From assembly GCF_900110435.1 (NCBI RefSeq), contig NZ_FODT01000002.1, forward strand, positions 248,001-312,000: a stretch of DNA of 64,000 bases. The letters run 5' to 3'. The notes beneath the pieces are model-generated. The model was not told the DNA's origin. It saw only the letters and a program-made list of their open reading frames with translations, and made no database searches. Position 1 is the first letter of the stretch, and the number at the start of each line of letters is the position of its first letter. Source of the DNA: Rhodopseudomonas pseudopalustris. Its GTDB lineage: Bacteria > Pseudomonadota > Alphaproteobacteria > Rhizobiales > Xanthobacteraceae. A program made the position numbers and the translations under genes. Of the stretch, positions 57,342 to 64,000 are shown one piece after another.

Positions 57342-58301
57342 GTGCTGATCGCGGTGGCGGTGGCGCTATGCGCGCCGCCCGCGCTGGCGCGGGACAAGAT
57401 ACCGTTGCCGAAGCCTCGGCCGGCCGAGGCGCCTGCGCCCGACGACGAGCGCGCGGCCGACAAGCCGGAGTCCGACGCGCCGCCGCAGGCAGAGGCGGCC
57501 AAGCCGCCGCCCAGCCCCGAGTCGAAGCCGCCCTCGGCGTGCCGGCTGGCGCTGACCGATGCGATTGCGGTGGCGCCCAGCATCCCCGACATCACCGGTC
57601 CCGGCAGTTGCGGCGGCCCCGATCTGGTCCGGCTCGAAGCGATCGTTCTGCCCGACGGCAGCCGCGTCGCGGTGACGCCGGCGGCGACGTTGCGCTGCCA
57701 GATGGCCAGCGCGCTCGCGGCCTGGGTCCGCACCGACATCGCGCCGCTCGCGGCCTCGTTCGACCAGCGGCTTGCCGCGCTCGACAATTTCGACTCGTAT
57801 GACTGCCGCGGCCGCAACCGGGTGTTCGGCGCGAAGCTGTCCGAGCATGGCCGCGCCAATGCGCTCGATCTGCGCGGCCTCAAGCTCGCCAATGGCCGGA
57901 TGCTGTCGCTGACCGATCGCGCGACGCCGCGCGCGGTGCGCGAGAGCGTGCTGCAATCGGTGTGCGCCCGATTCTCCACCGTGCTCGGGCCGGGCTCGGA
58001 CGGCTATCACGAGGACCACATCCATCTCGATCTGGCCGAGCGGCGCGGTGGCTACAAGATCTGCCAATGGGAGGTGTGGGAGCCGCTGCCTGCGATCGCG
58101 CCGCTGTTGCCGGCGGCGCGGCCGGCCGAGGCGCCGCCGCGCGAGGTCGCCGATCAGCCGGCGGACCGGGAGCAAGAGCGCGCCGCGCCGCAGCAAGGCG
58201 ATCCGGAGCAGGCCGAGCAGCGCGAAGCCGAGCAGGCGCCTGCGCCGCCGCCGGCGAAGCAGGCGACAAAGAAAAGGCGCCGGACTGACCAGCGCCTTTG
58301 A
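57342..58301 (+). CDS. extensin-like family secreted protein
   Basis: About 319 aa from GTG 57342; start uncertain. The signal core LIAVAVALCAPPALA lacks a basic front with this start, while an in-frame CTG at about 57312 would add LFRGKAST. The mature part has a Pro/Ala/Glu linker, then the Extensin-like_C domain: CRLAL, GSCGGPDLVRLEAIVL, LRCQMASALAAW, YDCRGRN, EHGRANALDLRGL and HEDHIHLDLAERRGGY, with Cys pairs. His and Asp in HExHxHxD-like order suggest a peptidase/peptidoglycan role. The C-terminal tail is E/A/P-rich. Confidence 0.75.
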   Translation: MLIAVAVALCAPPALARDKIPLPKPRPAEAPAPDDERAADKPESDAPPQAEAAKPPPSPESKPPSACRLALTDAIAVAPSIPDITGPGSCGGPDLVRLEAIVLPDGSRVAVTPAATLRCQMASALAAWVRTDIAPLAASFDQRLAALDNFDSYDCRGRNRVFGAKLSEHGRANALDLRGLKLANGRMLSLTDRATPRAVRESVLQSVCARFSTVLGPGSDGYHEDHIHLDLAERRGGYKICQWEVWEPLPAIAPLLPAARPAEAPPREVADQPADREQERAAPQQGDPEQAEQREAEQAPAPPPAKQATKKRRRTDQRL

Positions 58302-58318
58302 GCATTTTCGAGATATTG

Positions 58319-58339
58319 CGGATCGGCTAAGCCGATCCG
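58319..58339. terminator. bidirectional hairpin between convergent genes
   Basis: CGGATCGGCT and AGCCGATCCG pair almost without loop in the 86-base gap between the extensin-like and L,D-transpeptidase genes. A second AAAGGCGC/GCGCCTTT pair spans the end of the extensin gene (58274-58298). Confidence 0.6.
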
Positions 58340-58387
58340 GTCTGGGCGATCGAGCGGATCGGCGAGGCCGGTCCGCGATCGGCTGAC

Positions 58388-59062
58388 CTACAGCGTGCTG
58401 CCGCCGCCCTGCAGCGCCATCTTGGAATTATACGGCGAGTCGCCGTGCTTCGGCTCCAGCACCACGACGATCGCGCCCATCTTGACGCGGTTGTAGAGGT
58501 CGATGACGTCCTCGTTGGTCATGCGGATGCAGCCCGACGAGATCGAGGCGCCGATATATTCCGGCTGGTTGGTGCCGTGGATGCGGAACAGCGTGTCCTT
58601 GCCGCCCGAATACAGATAGATGGCGCGCGAGCCCATCGGATTGTCCGGGCCGGGAGCGACGAATCGTGGCACGCCGAGACGGGAAATCTCGCTGGGGGTC
58701 GGATGCCAGGCCGGCCATTCGGCCATCGCGCCGACCTTGGCGATGCCCGACCAGGCCATCGCCTCTTCGCCCACGGTGATGCCGTAGCGGATCGCTTTGC
58801 CGCCGTCCTGGACGTAATACAGATAGTGATTATCGGAATCGACCACGATCGAGCCGGGCGTTTCCTTGCGGTGATAGTCGACGATAGCGCGGCGGAACGC
58901 TTCCGGCGTCGGCGTCTTGACGTAGGACACCTTGGCGAGCAGCTCCTTGTCGCGCGGCTTGAACACCGTCGACGACGTCTCCTGATAGGTGGTCTGCGTG
59001 CAGGCGGACAACAAAAGGCCCGCGCAAACCAAAAGTCCCAGCTTCTTTCCGAGAGACGCCAT
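58388..59062 (-). CDS. L,D-transpeptidase lipoprotein (YkuD domain)
   Basis: 224 aa from MASLGKKLGLLVCAGLLLSA with lipobox LSAC, so a lipid-anchored envelope protein. The YkuD catalytic motif is intact: RIHGTNQPEYIGASISSGCI RM with His, Ser-x-Gly-Cys. NPMGSRAIYLYSGG precedes it. It crosslinks peptidoglycan 3-3 or anchors proteins. The frame extends to 59086, but the Met at 59062 starts the lipoprotein signal. Confidence 0.9.
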   Translation of the reverse strand: MASLGKKLGLLVCAGLLLSACTQTTYQETSSTVFKPRDKELLAKVSYVKTPTPEAFRRAIVDYHRKETPGSIVVDSDNHYLYYVQDGGKAIRYGITVGEEAMAWSGIAKVGAMAEWPAWHPTPSEISRLGVPRFVAPGPDNPMGSRAIYLYSGGKDTLFRIHGTNQPEYIGASISSGCIRMTNEDVIDLYNRVKMGAIVVVLEPKHGDSPYNSKMALQGGGSTL

Positions 59063-59395
59063 TATCGTTCCAATCGCAATCGGCACGCTAAAACGCGCCG
59101 GAAAAAGACATCGCCCATGACGATTCCTAAGGCTTTAGTATCGCTGAAAGCCGCCGTTTGGCCAGCATTTCTGCGAGTGTGCCGCATCGCGAGCCCATAG
59201 TTGTTGTATTTCTGCCGCAGAACTGCGGTAGGTGATTAACTTCCAGGCAAGACCTGTGGCGGCTCCGCCGCAGCCCATCTCTGCCCTGCCGATGAAAACC
59301 GTCTCGCCCGGCGCCGGCGGACCTTGCCAACCCCCGCAGAGTTGCGGCACTCCAGAGTCGCCTCCGCCATCACTCCCGCCAGCTCCGGAGTCTTC
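59063..59395. other. intergenic region between divergent genes
   Basis: About 330 bases between the L,D-transpeptidase and CorA starts. Short frames (for example one from 59117) lack support. An AT-richer patch at 59195-59240 may hold a promoter. Confidence 0.45.
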
Positions 59396-60376
59396 ATGCT
59401 CGCGCTTTTCGCCCCCGCCGACGCCGCGCTGAAGCGCGTAGCCCCGCTCGATTTCGACGCGCTGCCGGACGATGCGGTGTGGATCGATCTGGACAAGCCG
59501 ACCCCGATCGAGGATCGCGCGGTGGAGAAGCTGGCCGGGATCGCGGTGCCGACCCGCGAGGACATGCAGGAGATCGAAATCTCCAGCCGTCTCTATATCG
59601 AGAACGGCGCCCGCTACATGACCGCCACCTTGATGTGCGGCGCGGACACCACCTCGCCGCGGCTGACCCCGGTGACCTTTATCCTGTCCGGCCGGCGGCT
59701 GGTGACGGTTCGCTACGACGAGCTGCGGCCGTTCGCGTTGGTCGAGAACAGGCTCGCGCGCACGCCGTCGTTCGGCGCGTCCGGCGAGTCGGTGCTGCTC
59801 GAATTGCTCGACGCCGTGATCGACCGCTGCGCCGACATTCTGGAGCGAGCCGGCGCCGACGTCGACGACGTCAGCCGCGCGATCTTCGAACCGGAGGGCC
59901 CGGCGCGCGCCGGCCACCCCAAGCGCTATTCCGACATTCTGATCGCGATCGGTCGCAAGGGCGACTTGGTCTCCAAGGTCCGCGAAAGTCTGGTCTCGAT
60001 CGGCCGGCTGGTCGCCTTCCTCACCGTCGAGGGCGAGGGCCTGAAATGGCCGAAGGACAGCCGTACCCAGCTCAAGACCATGCAGCGCGACGTGATCTCG
60101 CTGACCGACCATGCGAGCTATCTGTCGAACAAGACCACCTTCGTGCTCGACGCGATGCTCGGCGTCGTCAATCTCGAGCAGAACAACATCATCAAGCTGT
60201 TCTCGGTGATGGCCGTCGTGCTGATGCCGCCGACCCTGATCGCGTCGGTTTACGGCATGAACTTCAAGTTCATGCCCGAACTCGAATGGGCCCACGGCTA
60301 CACCATGGCCCTCGGCATGATGCTCGCCGCCGCCGTGGTGCCGTATATGTTCTTCAAGTGGAAGAAGTGGTTGTAG
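59396..60376 (+). CDS. corA: CorA-family magnesium/cobalt transporter
   Basis: 326 aa from ATG 59396 after CCGGAG. A long cytoplasmic helical domain (REDMQEIEISSRLYIENGAR, DRCADILERAGADVDDVSR) and two C-terminal transmembrane helices separated by the GMN signature (SVYGMNFKFMPELEWAHGY). KKWL end is normal. It forms a pentameric divalent cation channel. A longer frame from 59324 lacks a good start. Confidence 0.93.
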   Translation: MLALFAPADAALKRVAPLDFDALPDDAVWIDLDKPTPIEDRAVEKLAGIAVPTREDMQEIEISSRLYIENGARYMTATLMCGADTTSPRLTPVTFILSGRRLVTVRYDELRPFALVENRLARTPSFGASGESVLLELLDAVIDRCADILERAGADVDDVSRAIFEPEGPARAGHPKRYSDILIAIGRKGDLVSKVRESLVSIGRLVAFLTVEGEGLKWPKDSRTQLKTMQRDVISLTDHASYLSNKTTFVLDAMLGVVNLEQNNIIKLFSVMAVVLMPPTLIASVYGMNFKFMPELEWAHGYTMALGMMLAAAVVPYMFFKWKKWL

Positions 60377-60393
60377 GGGCGGGGCGACAATAG

Positions 60394-60538
60394 GGTGGGC
60401 AGAGCGAAGCGAGCCCACCGCCTTGCTGGAAACGCCATGCTGGAAACGGCACGCGATCGAGCCCCGTCGAGATCGTATAGCGGATGAGCGCAGCGTCATC
60501 CGCCATTGCATCGGCGCAATACGCTTCGCTATTGCGCC
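60394..60538. repeat. cluster of three different palindromes
   Basis: GGTGGGCAGAGCGAAGCGAG CCCACC at 60394-60419, GCGGATGAGCGC-AGCGTCATCCGC at 60480-60503 and GGCGCAATACGCTTCGCTAT TGCGCC at 60513-60538. All are dispersed elements of this family and could serve as bidirectional terminators between corA and brnA. Confidence 0.75.
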
Positions 60539-60856
60539 CTACGAATCCGACTTCTTCCCCGCCACTTTCTTCCTTGTCATATGCTGCTTCAACACCTCGC
60601 CCATCCGCGCCTGATAGCCGGGGCCGGTGCTCTTGAACCAGCGCAGCACTTCGGGATCGAGCCGCAGCGAAACGGCCTGTTTCGGGGCGACTGATTTGGG
60701 CCGGCCGCGTTGGATCAGCTTGCCGCCGCGATAAAGATCCGCTGCAGCGAACCATTCGTCGGTGAGCTCAGGAATTTCCTCGTACTCTTCCGCCGTGATG
60801 ACGTGCCGATCAACCTTGTCCAAGTCTGTTCGCGAAACGCGCTTGCTCCCGGGCAT
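60539..60856 (-). CDS. brnA: BrnA-family antitoxin
   Basis: 105 aa. DNA-binding antitoxin of the BrnT/BrnA pair. The C-terminal ribbon-helix-helix is readable: QAVSLRLDPEVLRWFKSTGP then YQARMGEVLKQHM, with a basic end. The N-terminus (EIPELTDEWFAAADLYRGG) would cover the toxin. It overlaps the brnT 3' end by 47 bases. Confidence 0.9.
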   Translation of the reverse strand: MPGSKRVSRTDLDKVDRHVITAEEYEEIPELTDEWFAAADLYRGGKLIQRGRPKSVAPKQAVSLRLDPEVLRWFKSTGPGYQARMGEVLKQHMTRKKVAGKKSDS

Positions 60857-61088
60857 TGGCCTTCCTCAATGAAATGACGTGCCGCGCGTCGCCGCGCTGG
60901 GTCCAGACCATCACCACCATACGGCCGCGAAGTCGGCCGACGGTGATCATCCGGACTTCCCCGTAGTCCTTGCGAAGATCGGGGTAATCCAGCGTGTCGC
61001 CCGCGAAGATCGTCGCCGCGTCGGCAAAGTCGATGCCTCGCGAACGAATTGTCTCGTCGCGTTTGGCTGGATCAAAGGTGATCCTCAT
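60810..61088 (-). CDS. brnT: BrnT-family toxin
   Basis: 92 aa. RelE-like ribonuclease toxin: ITFDPAKRDETIRSRGIDFA, FAGDTLDYPDLRKDYGEVRM, GRLRGRMVVMVWTQRGD and HVISLRKANAREQARF match BrnT. The toxin gene comes first, as usual for brnTA. A palindrome just upstream is the likely BrnA operator. Confidence 0.92.
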   Translation of the reverse strand: MRITFDPAKRDETIRSRGIDFADAATIFAGDTLDYPDLRKDYGEVRMITVGRLRGRMVVMVWTQRGDARHVISLRKANAREQARFANRLGQG

Positions 61089-61106
61089 GCGCGAGTGGCC
61101 TAATTA

Positions 61107-61118
61107 TTGTATATACAA
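61107..61118. promoter_or_regulatory. BrnA operator-like palindrome
   Basis: TTGTATATACAA, a perfect 12-bp dyad 19 bases upstream of brnT on the minus strand, overlapping AT-rich promoter-like sequence. Brn systems are autoregulated by BrnA; the site is inferred. Confidence 0.6.
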
Positions 61119-61905
61119 AAATCATGTTTGCAAGTCTTCAGGCTAGCTGATGACCGTTGCGCCGCAATCGTGAATCCTGCATATTGACAATATTCCTATT
61201 ATGACTATAATCCGCGCCGTCCTGTCCGTGAGGGGCGCTTCGCGAGGCGTTGCTAAAGCGGGACAGATCACGAAGGCCGGGTGACTGGCCTCCGTGATAA
61301 CCCGGCGTGGCCAGCTTGCTGGCGATGTCGGCTGGACGCGGCGTCCTGCGCGCTGTGCCTCGCAAGCACGCGTCCGGGAGGCAGAAGGTCACCGTCCGCC
61401 GCTAATATGAGCGGCTGCCGCTTTCGTGGCTGGACGGGCGCAGCAGAGGCGGGGGAAATCCCCGAAATCTCCCTGCCCCCGGAAGAACGGTCCCGACGCC
61501 CAAAACCGCCGCGGTGGCGCGCTGACGAGGCGTTGCGCGATTGCTTCATCGAAGTAATCGCGAGAACCACCAAACCCCGCGCCTCGCGGCGCGCCCCCAC
61601 CCCTCGCTATGAAGCGACGGGTGCACAACTCGGGCTCAACGGAGCCGCGAGAGGGAATTGCCGTGGCTGTTTGACAATTCAATCCGAACATCGCGACGAG
61701 GCACGGCCGTGCACGACACCGTGGCTGTCATCGCCCGGCTCCGACCGGGCGACCCAGTATCCCAGAGCGTCTGTTGGGTGCGCAGTGCGTCTGCCGCGAA
61801 CGCTCTGGAATACTGGATCCCCGCTTTCGCGGGGATGACGGCTTACTTTGGGGCACGCGCGTTGCGTTATGGCGCCGCACCAGAACCTAACGTGCGGCGA
61901 CAGCC
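61119..61905. other. long gene-free segment with a probable dispersed element
   Basis: 787 bases. 61160-61225 is AT-rich and promoter-like. 61225-61690 is GC-rich with many short hairpins (GCCGGGT...ACCCGGC, GCGCCTCGCGGCGCGC) but no reading frame with a ribosome site or domain. From memory a similar block is repeated in other Bradyrhizobiaceae genomes, so it may be a non-coding repeat or a structured RNA. It ends in the inverted repeat at 61754-61835. Confidence 0.4.
61754..61835. repeat. inverted repeat CCAGTATyCCAGAGCGT with adjacent hairpin
   Basis: CCAGTATCCCAGAGCGT (61754-61770) and ACGCTCTGGAATACTGG (61800-61816) are inverted with one mismatch. TCCCCGC-TTTC-GCGGGGA (61818-61835) follows. 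A common genomic palindrome of the group. Confidence 0.7.
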
Positions 61906-62352
61906 TCACCGCCTTGCCCTGAAAAACGCCCGCAGCATCGTCGCGGCTTCGCGCTCGCCGACGCCGGAATAGACCTCGGGGGCGTGGTGGCAGGTCGGTT
62001 GGCCGAAGAACCGCACGCCGCTCTCCACCGCGCCGCCCTTCGGATCGAATGCGCCGAAATACAGCCGCCGGATCCGCGCGAACGAGATCGCGCCGGCGCA
62101 CATCGTACACGGCTCGAGCGTGACGTAGAGATCGCAGTCCGGCAGCCGCTCGCTGCCGAGTTTTTGCGCGGCTTCGCGGATCGCCAGCAATTCGGCGTGG
62201 GCGGTCGGATCGCGGTCGGTCAAGGTGCGGTTACCGGCGGTCGCGATCACCTCATTGGCGCGGACGATGACGCAGCCGATCGGCACTTCGCCCGATTGAC
62301 CGGCGATGTTCGCGGCGGCCAGCGCCAGATCCATGAAAGAGGGCGTCGTCAT
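61906..62352 (-). CDS. tadA: tRNA adenosine(34) deaminase
   Basis: 148 aa. Converts A34 of tRNA-Arg(ACG) to inosine. Zinc and catalytic residues in PTAHAELLAIREAA (HAE) and TLEPCTMCAGAIS (PCxxC). FGAFDPKGGAVESG and HHAPEVYSGV are typical of TadA rather than guanine or cytosine deaminases. Convergent with nothing; divergent from the next gene. Confidence 0.92.
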   Translation of the reverse strand: MTTPSFMDLALAAANIAGQSGEVPIGCVIVRANEVIATAGNRTLTDRDPTAHAELLAIREAAQKLGSERLPDCDLYVTLEPCTMCAGAISFARIRRLYFGAFDPKGGAVESGVRFFGQPTCHHAPEVYSGVGEREAATMLRAFFRARR

Positions 62353-62527
62353 ATGGCTCGTATGTTGCGAAAAACTCTGCTAGGAGACCCCATTCAGCAA
62401 AAGTGGATGCCGGTTTTGCGTGGACTATGCGCCTTCAACGAGAGCGCACGTCAGCGTCGTGCGAGCCCGTTCCCGACAGCTTGAGCCCCATTCCCGATCC
62501 CTGACGGATCCTGCAGAAAGACCAGTC

Positions 62528-64000
62528 ATGCCCCGCGACACCGATAAAAACAACGCCTCCGCGCGGGGCCGCCGCGATCGACCCGGCGGAGGCAAGGCGT
62601 CTTCGGGCGGTAAAGGCGGTTTCGGGGGCAAAGGCGGCTTTGGCGGCAAAAGCGCGGGCGGCGGCAAAGGTCGTTCCGGAGCGGCCCGCGGCCCCGAGAA
62701 GAAATTCGCCAAGCGCGGCGAGGGGACCTTCGAGGCCCGCGCCGACAAGCCGTTCGCCAAGAAAACCTTCGGCGGCGACGCCAAGCGCGCGTTCGGCGGC
62801 GAGGGCAAGCGGCCTTATGTGAAGCGCGACGGCGCAGCCCCGCGCCGCGATTTCGCCGATCGGCCGCGCCGCGACGATGGCGACGCGCCGCGTCCGCGCT
62901 TCAACCGCGACGAGCGCCCCGCGCGCAGCGGCGGCGATCGCCCGGAGCGCGGCCCGCGCAAGGAGTTCGGCGAAAAGCGCGCATTCGCGCCCCGCGAGGG
63001 CGGCGAGAAGCGCCCCTATACGCCGCGCCCGCCGCGCGACGACCGCGGCGGCGATCGGCCGTTCAAACGCGACGATCGCGCCCCGCGCCGCGACCGCGGC
63101 GACGACGCCCGCCCGGCAGGACGGTTCGGCGACAAGAAGTTCGGTGACAAGAAGTTCGGCGAGAAGCGGCCTTTCACGCCCCGCGAGGGTGGCGAGAAGC
63201 GGCCCTACACACCGCGCGAGGGTGGCGACAAGCGTCCGTATACGCCCCGCGAGGGCGGTGAGAAACGCCCCTATACGCCGCGTGAAGGCGGCGAGAAGCG
63301 GCCTTACGCAGCTCGCGACGGTGGCGAGAAGCGCTCTTACGCGCCCCGCGAGGGTGGTGAGAAACGTCCCTATACGCCGCGTGAAGGCGGCGAAAAGCAG
63401 CCTTACGCAGCCCGTGACGGTGGCGAGAAGCGTCCGTATACGCCCCGTGACGGTGGCGAAAAGCGCTCTTACGCGCCCCGTGAGGGCGGCGAAAAGCGGC
63501 CCTATACCCCGCGCGGCGAAGGCTTCCGCAAGGATGGCGAGCGGTCGCGGCCCACAGGGGATCGCCCGTTTGGCGCCCGCCCGGCGCGTGACGGCAAGTT
63601 CGGCGGCGACAAGAAATTCGGCCGCGGCGCGCCGGATCGCGGCCCGCGCAAGGATTTCGGCAGCCGTCCCGATCGCGGCGGCGACCGCGGCGACGCCAAA
63701 CCGTGGCAGAAGCGCGACGGCGACTCCGCCGAGCGCGGGCGCAGCTTCGACAAGCCGCGGTTCGACAAGCCACGCGAGGAACGCGGCGGCGATCGCCCGC
63801 GATTCTCGCGCGACGATCGTCCCAAATTCGAGCGCCGCGAGCGTACCGGCGACTGGCACGAGCATCCGCGCAGCGAAGGCCCTTCGTCGGATCGTCCACG
63901 CAGCCGGGACAATGGCGAGCGCGGCTTCGACCGGCCGCGCCGTGAAAACGAGGACGAGAGCAAGATCTTCGCCAAGCGCCCCGCCTTCGGCGGCCGCGGC
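62528..64000 (+). CDS. 5' part of a probable RluB/RsuA-type pseudouridine synthase with a huge repetitive basic N-terminus (runs off the window)
   Basis: 491 codons without stop, ATG 62528. Everything visible is a Lys/Arg/Gly/Asp-rich disordered extension: GGKGGFGGKGGFGGK, many RRDxxxRP, then eleven 11-aa repeats and more RGG-like segments, ending SKIFAKRPAFGGRG. No catalytic domain is in the window. The assignment rests on position: tadA next to an rluB-type gene whose alphaproteobacterial form has such an extension is a known arrangement. Any other basic RNA-binding protein is possible. Confidence 0.6.
   Translation, partial: MPRDTDKNNASARGRRDRPGGGKASSGGKGGFGGKGGFGGKSAGGGKGRSGAARGPEKKFAKRGEGTFEARADKPFAKKTFGGDAKRAFGGEGKRPYVKRDGAAPRRDFADRPRRDDGDAPRPRFNRDERPARSGGDRPERGPRKEFGEKRAFAPREGGEKRPYTPRPPRDDRGGDRPFKRDDRAPRRDRGDDARPAGRFGDKKFGDKKFGEKRPFTPREGGEKRPYTPREGGDKRPYTPREGGEKRPYTPREGGEKRPYAARDGGEKRSYAPREGGEKRPYTPREGGEKQPYAARDGGEKRPYTPRDGGEKRSYAPREGGEKRPYTPRGEGFRKDGERSRPTGDRPFGARPARDGKFGGDKKFGRGAPDRGPRKDFGSRPDRGGDRGDAKPWQKRDGDSAERGRSFDKPRFDKPREERGGDRPRFSRDDRPKFERRERTGDWHEHPRSEGPSSDRPRSRDNGERGFDRPRRENEDESKIFAKRPAFGGRG
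63161..63523 (+). repeat. 33-bp tandem repeat, 11 units
   Basis: Each unit encodes an EKRPYTPREGG-like 11-mer (variants EKRSYAPREGG, EKRPYAARDGG, EKQPYAARDGG). The array is in frame and likely varies in copy number between strains. Confidence 0.92.

Noticed and set aside
61281-61838. 185-aa plus frame in the gene-free segment
   Set aside because: Arg/Pro/Ser-rich, no ribosome site or domain, crosses hairpins and the inverted repeat; more likely non-coding.
62435-63865. 476-aa minus frame opposite the terminal gene
   Set aside because: Antisense of a repetitive GC-rich coding region; the plus frame gives a consistent basic protein and a sensible start.

Overview
The window is about 64 kb of GC-rich chromosome from an alphaproteobacterium of the Bradyrhizobium/Rhodopseudomonas group. 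Rhodopseudomonas palustris or a close relative is the best guess. The evidence is the high GC content, the gene families present (glyQS-ppdK neighbourhood, TIGR02301, DUF2339, NadQ, many acyl-CoA enzymes) and the dispersed palindromic repeats typical of this family. No strain can be named from sequence alone.

Layout. 1-8.0 kb: a DUF559 nuclease-like gene boxed by 40-bp inverted repeats, then glyS, a hypothetical protein with an internal duplication, a DUF3096 mini-protein and ppdK with a histone-H1-like tail. 8.3-14 kb: a SleB-type cell wall hydrolase and the nadA-nadB-nadC quinolinate operon (minus strand) with two operator-like palindromes. 14-18.5 kb: an AcuI-like reductase, a secreted protein and a large DUF2339 membrane protein. 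18.6-22.8 kb: a low-GC two-gene cassette (SNF2 helicase plus an unknown 360-aa protein) bracketed by a 33-bp direct repeat that copies the end of nadQ. 22.8-34.2 kb: nadQ, a phosphatase, an HD hydrolase, tag, ygfZ, pyrC, several small conserved genes, a NUDIX hydrolase, an SRAP protein, an FAD dehydrogenase, Sua5 and tRNA-Pro(CGG). 34.3-36.7 kb: a decayed integrative element next to the tRNA, holding a frameshifted gene, parDE, an integrase remnant and a repeated 19-20 bp motif.

36.9-45.3 kb is a fatty-acid/CoA-flavoured stretch: acyl-CoA dehydrogenase, racemase, MDR reductase, thioesterase, SDR, Lrp-type regulator, ABC substrate-binding protein and AMP-forming ligase. 45.5-52.7 kb carries cobC inside 100-bp inverted repeats, a Crp/Fnr regulator behind a perfect FixK/FNR-type box, a DUF2892 protein, an AhpD-like protein, ribB, glutaryl-CoA dehydrogenase and an MBL hydrolase. 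53-64 kb holds a DUF1499 protein, an acyltransferase, an acyl-CoA ligase, an extensin-like protein, an L,D-transpeptidase, CorA, a brnTA toxin-antitoxin pair, a gene-free 0.8-kb segment, tadA, and the 5' part of a probable rluB-type pseudouridine synthase that runs off the window.

The strongest candidate for an undescribed system is the SNF2-helicase/unknown-protein cassette at 18.6-22.8 kb. It is compact, has overlapping genes and low GC, and has the look of a defence module inserted next to the NAD regulator gene nadQ. All family names come from recognising motifs by eye; no database search was run.
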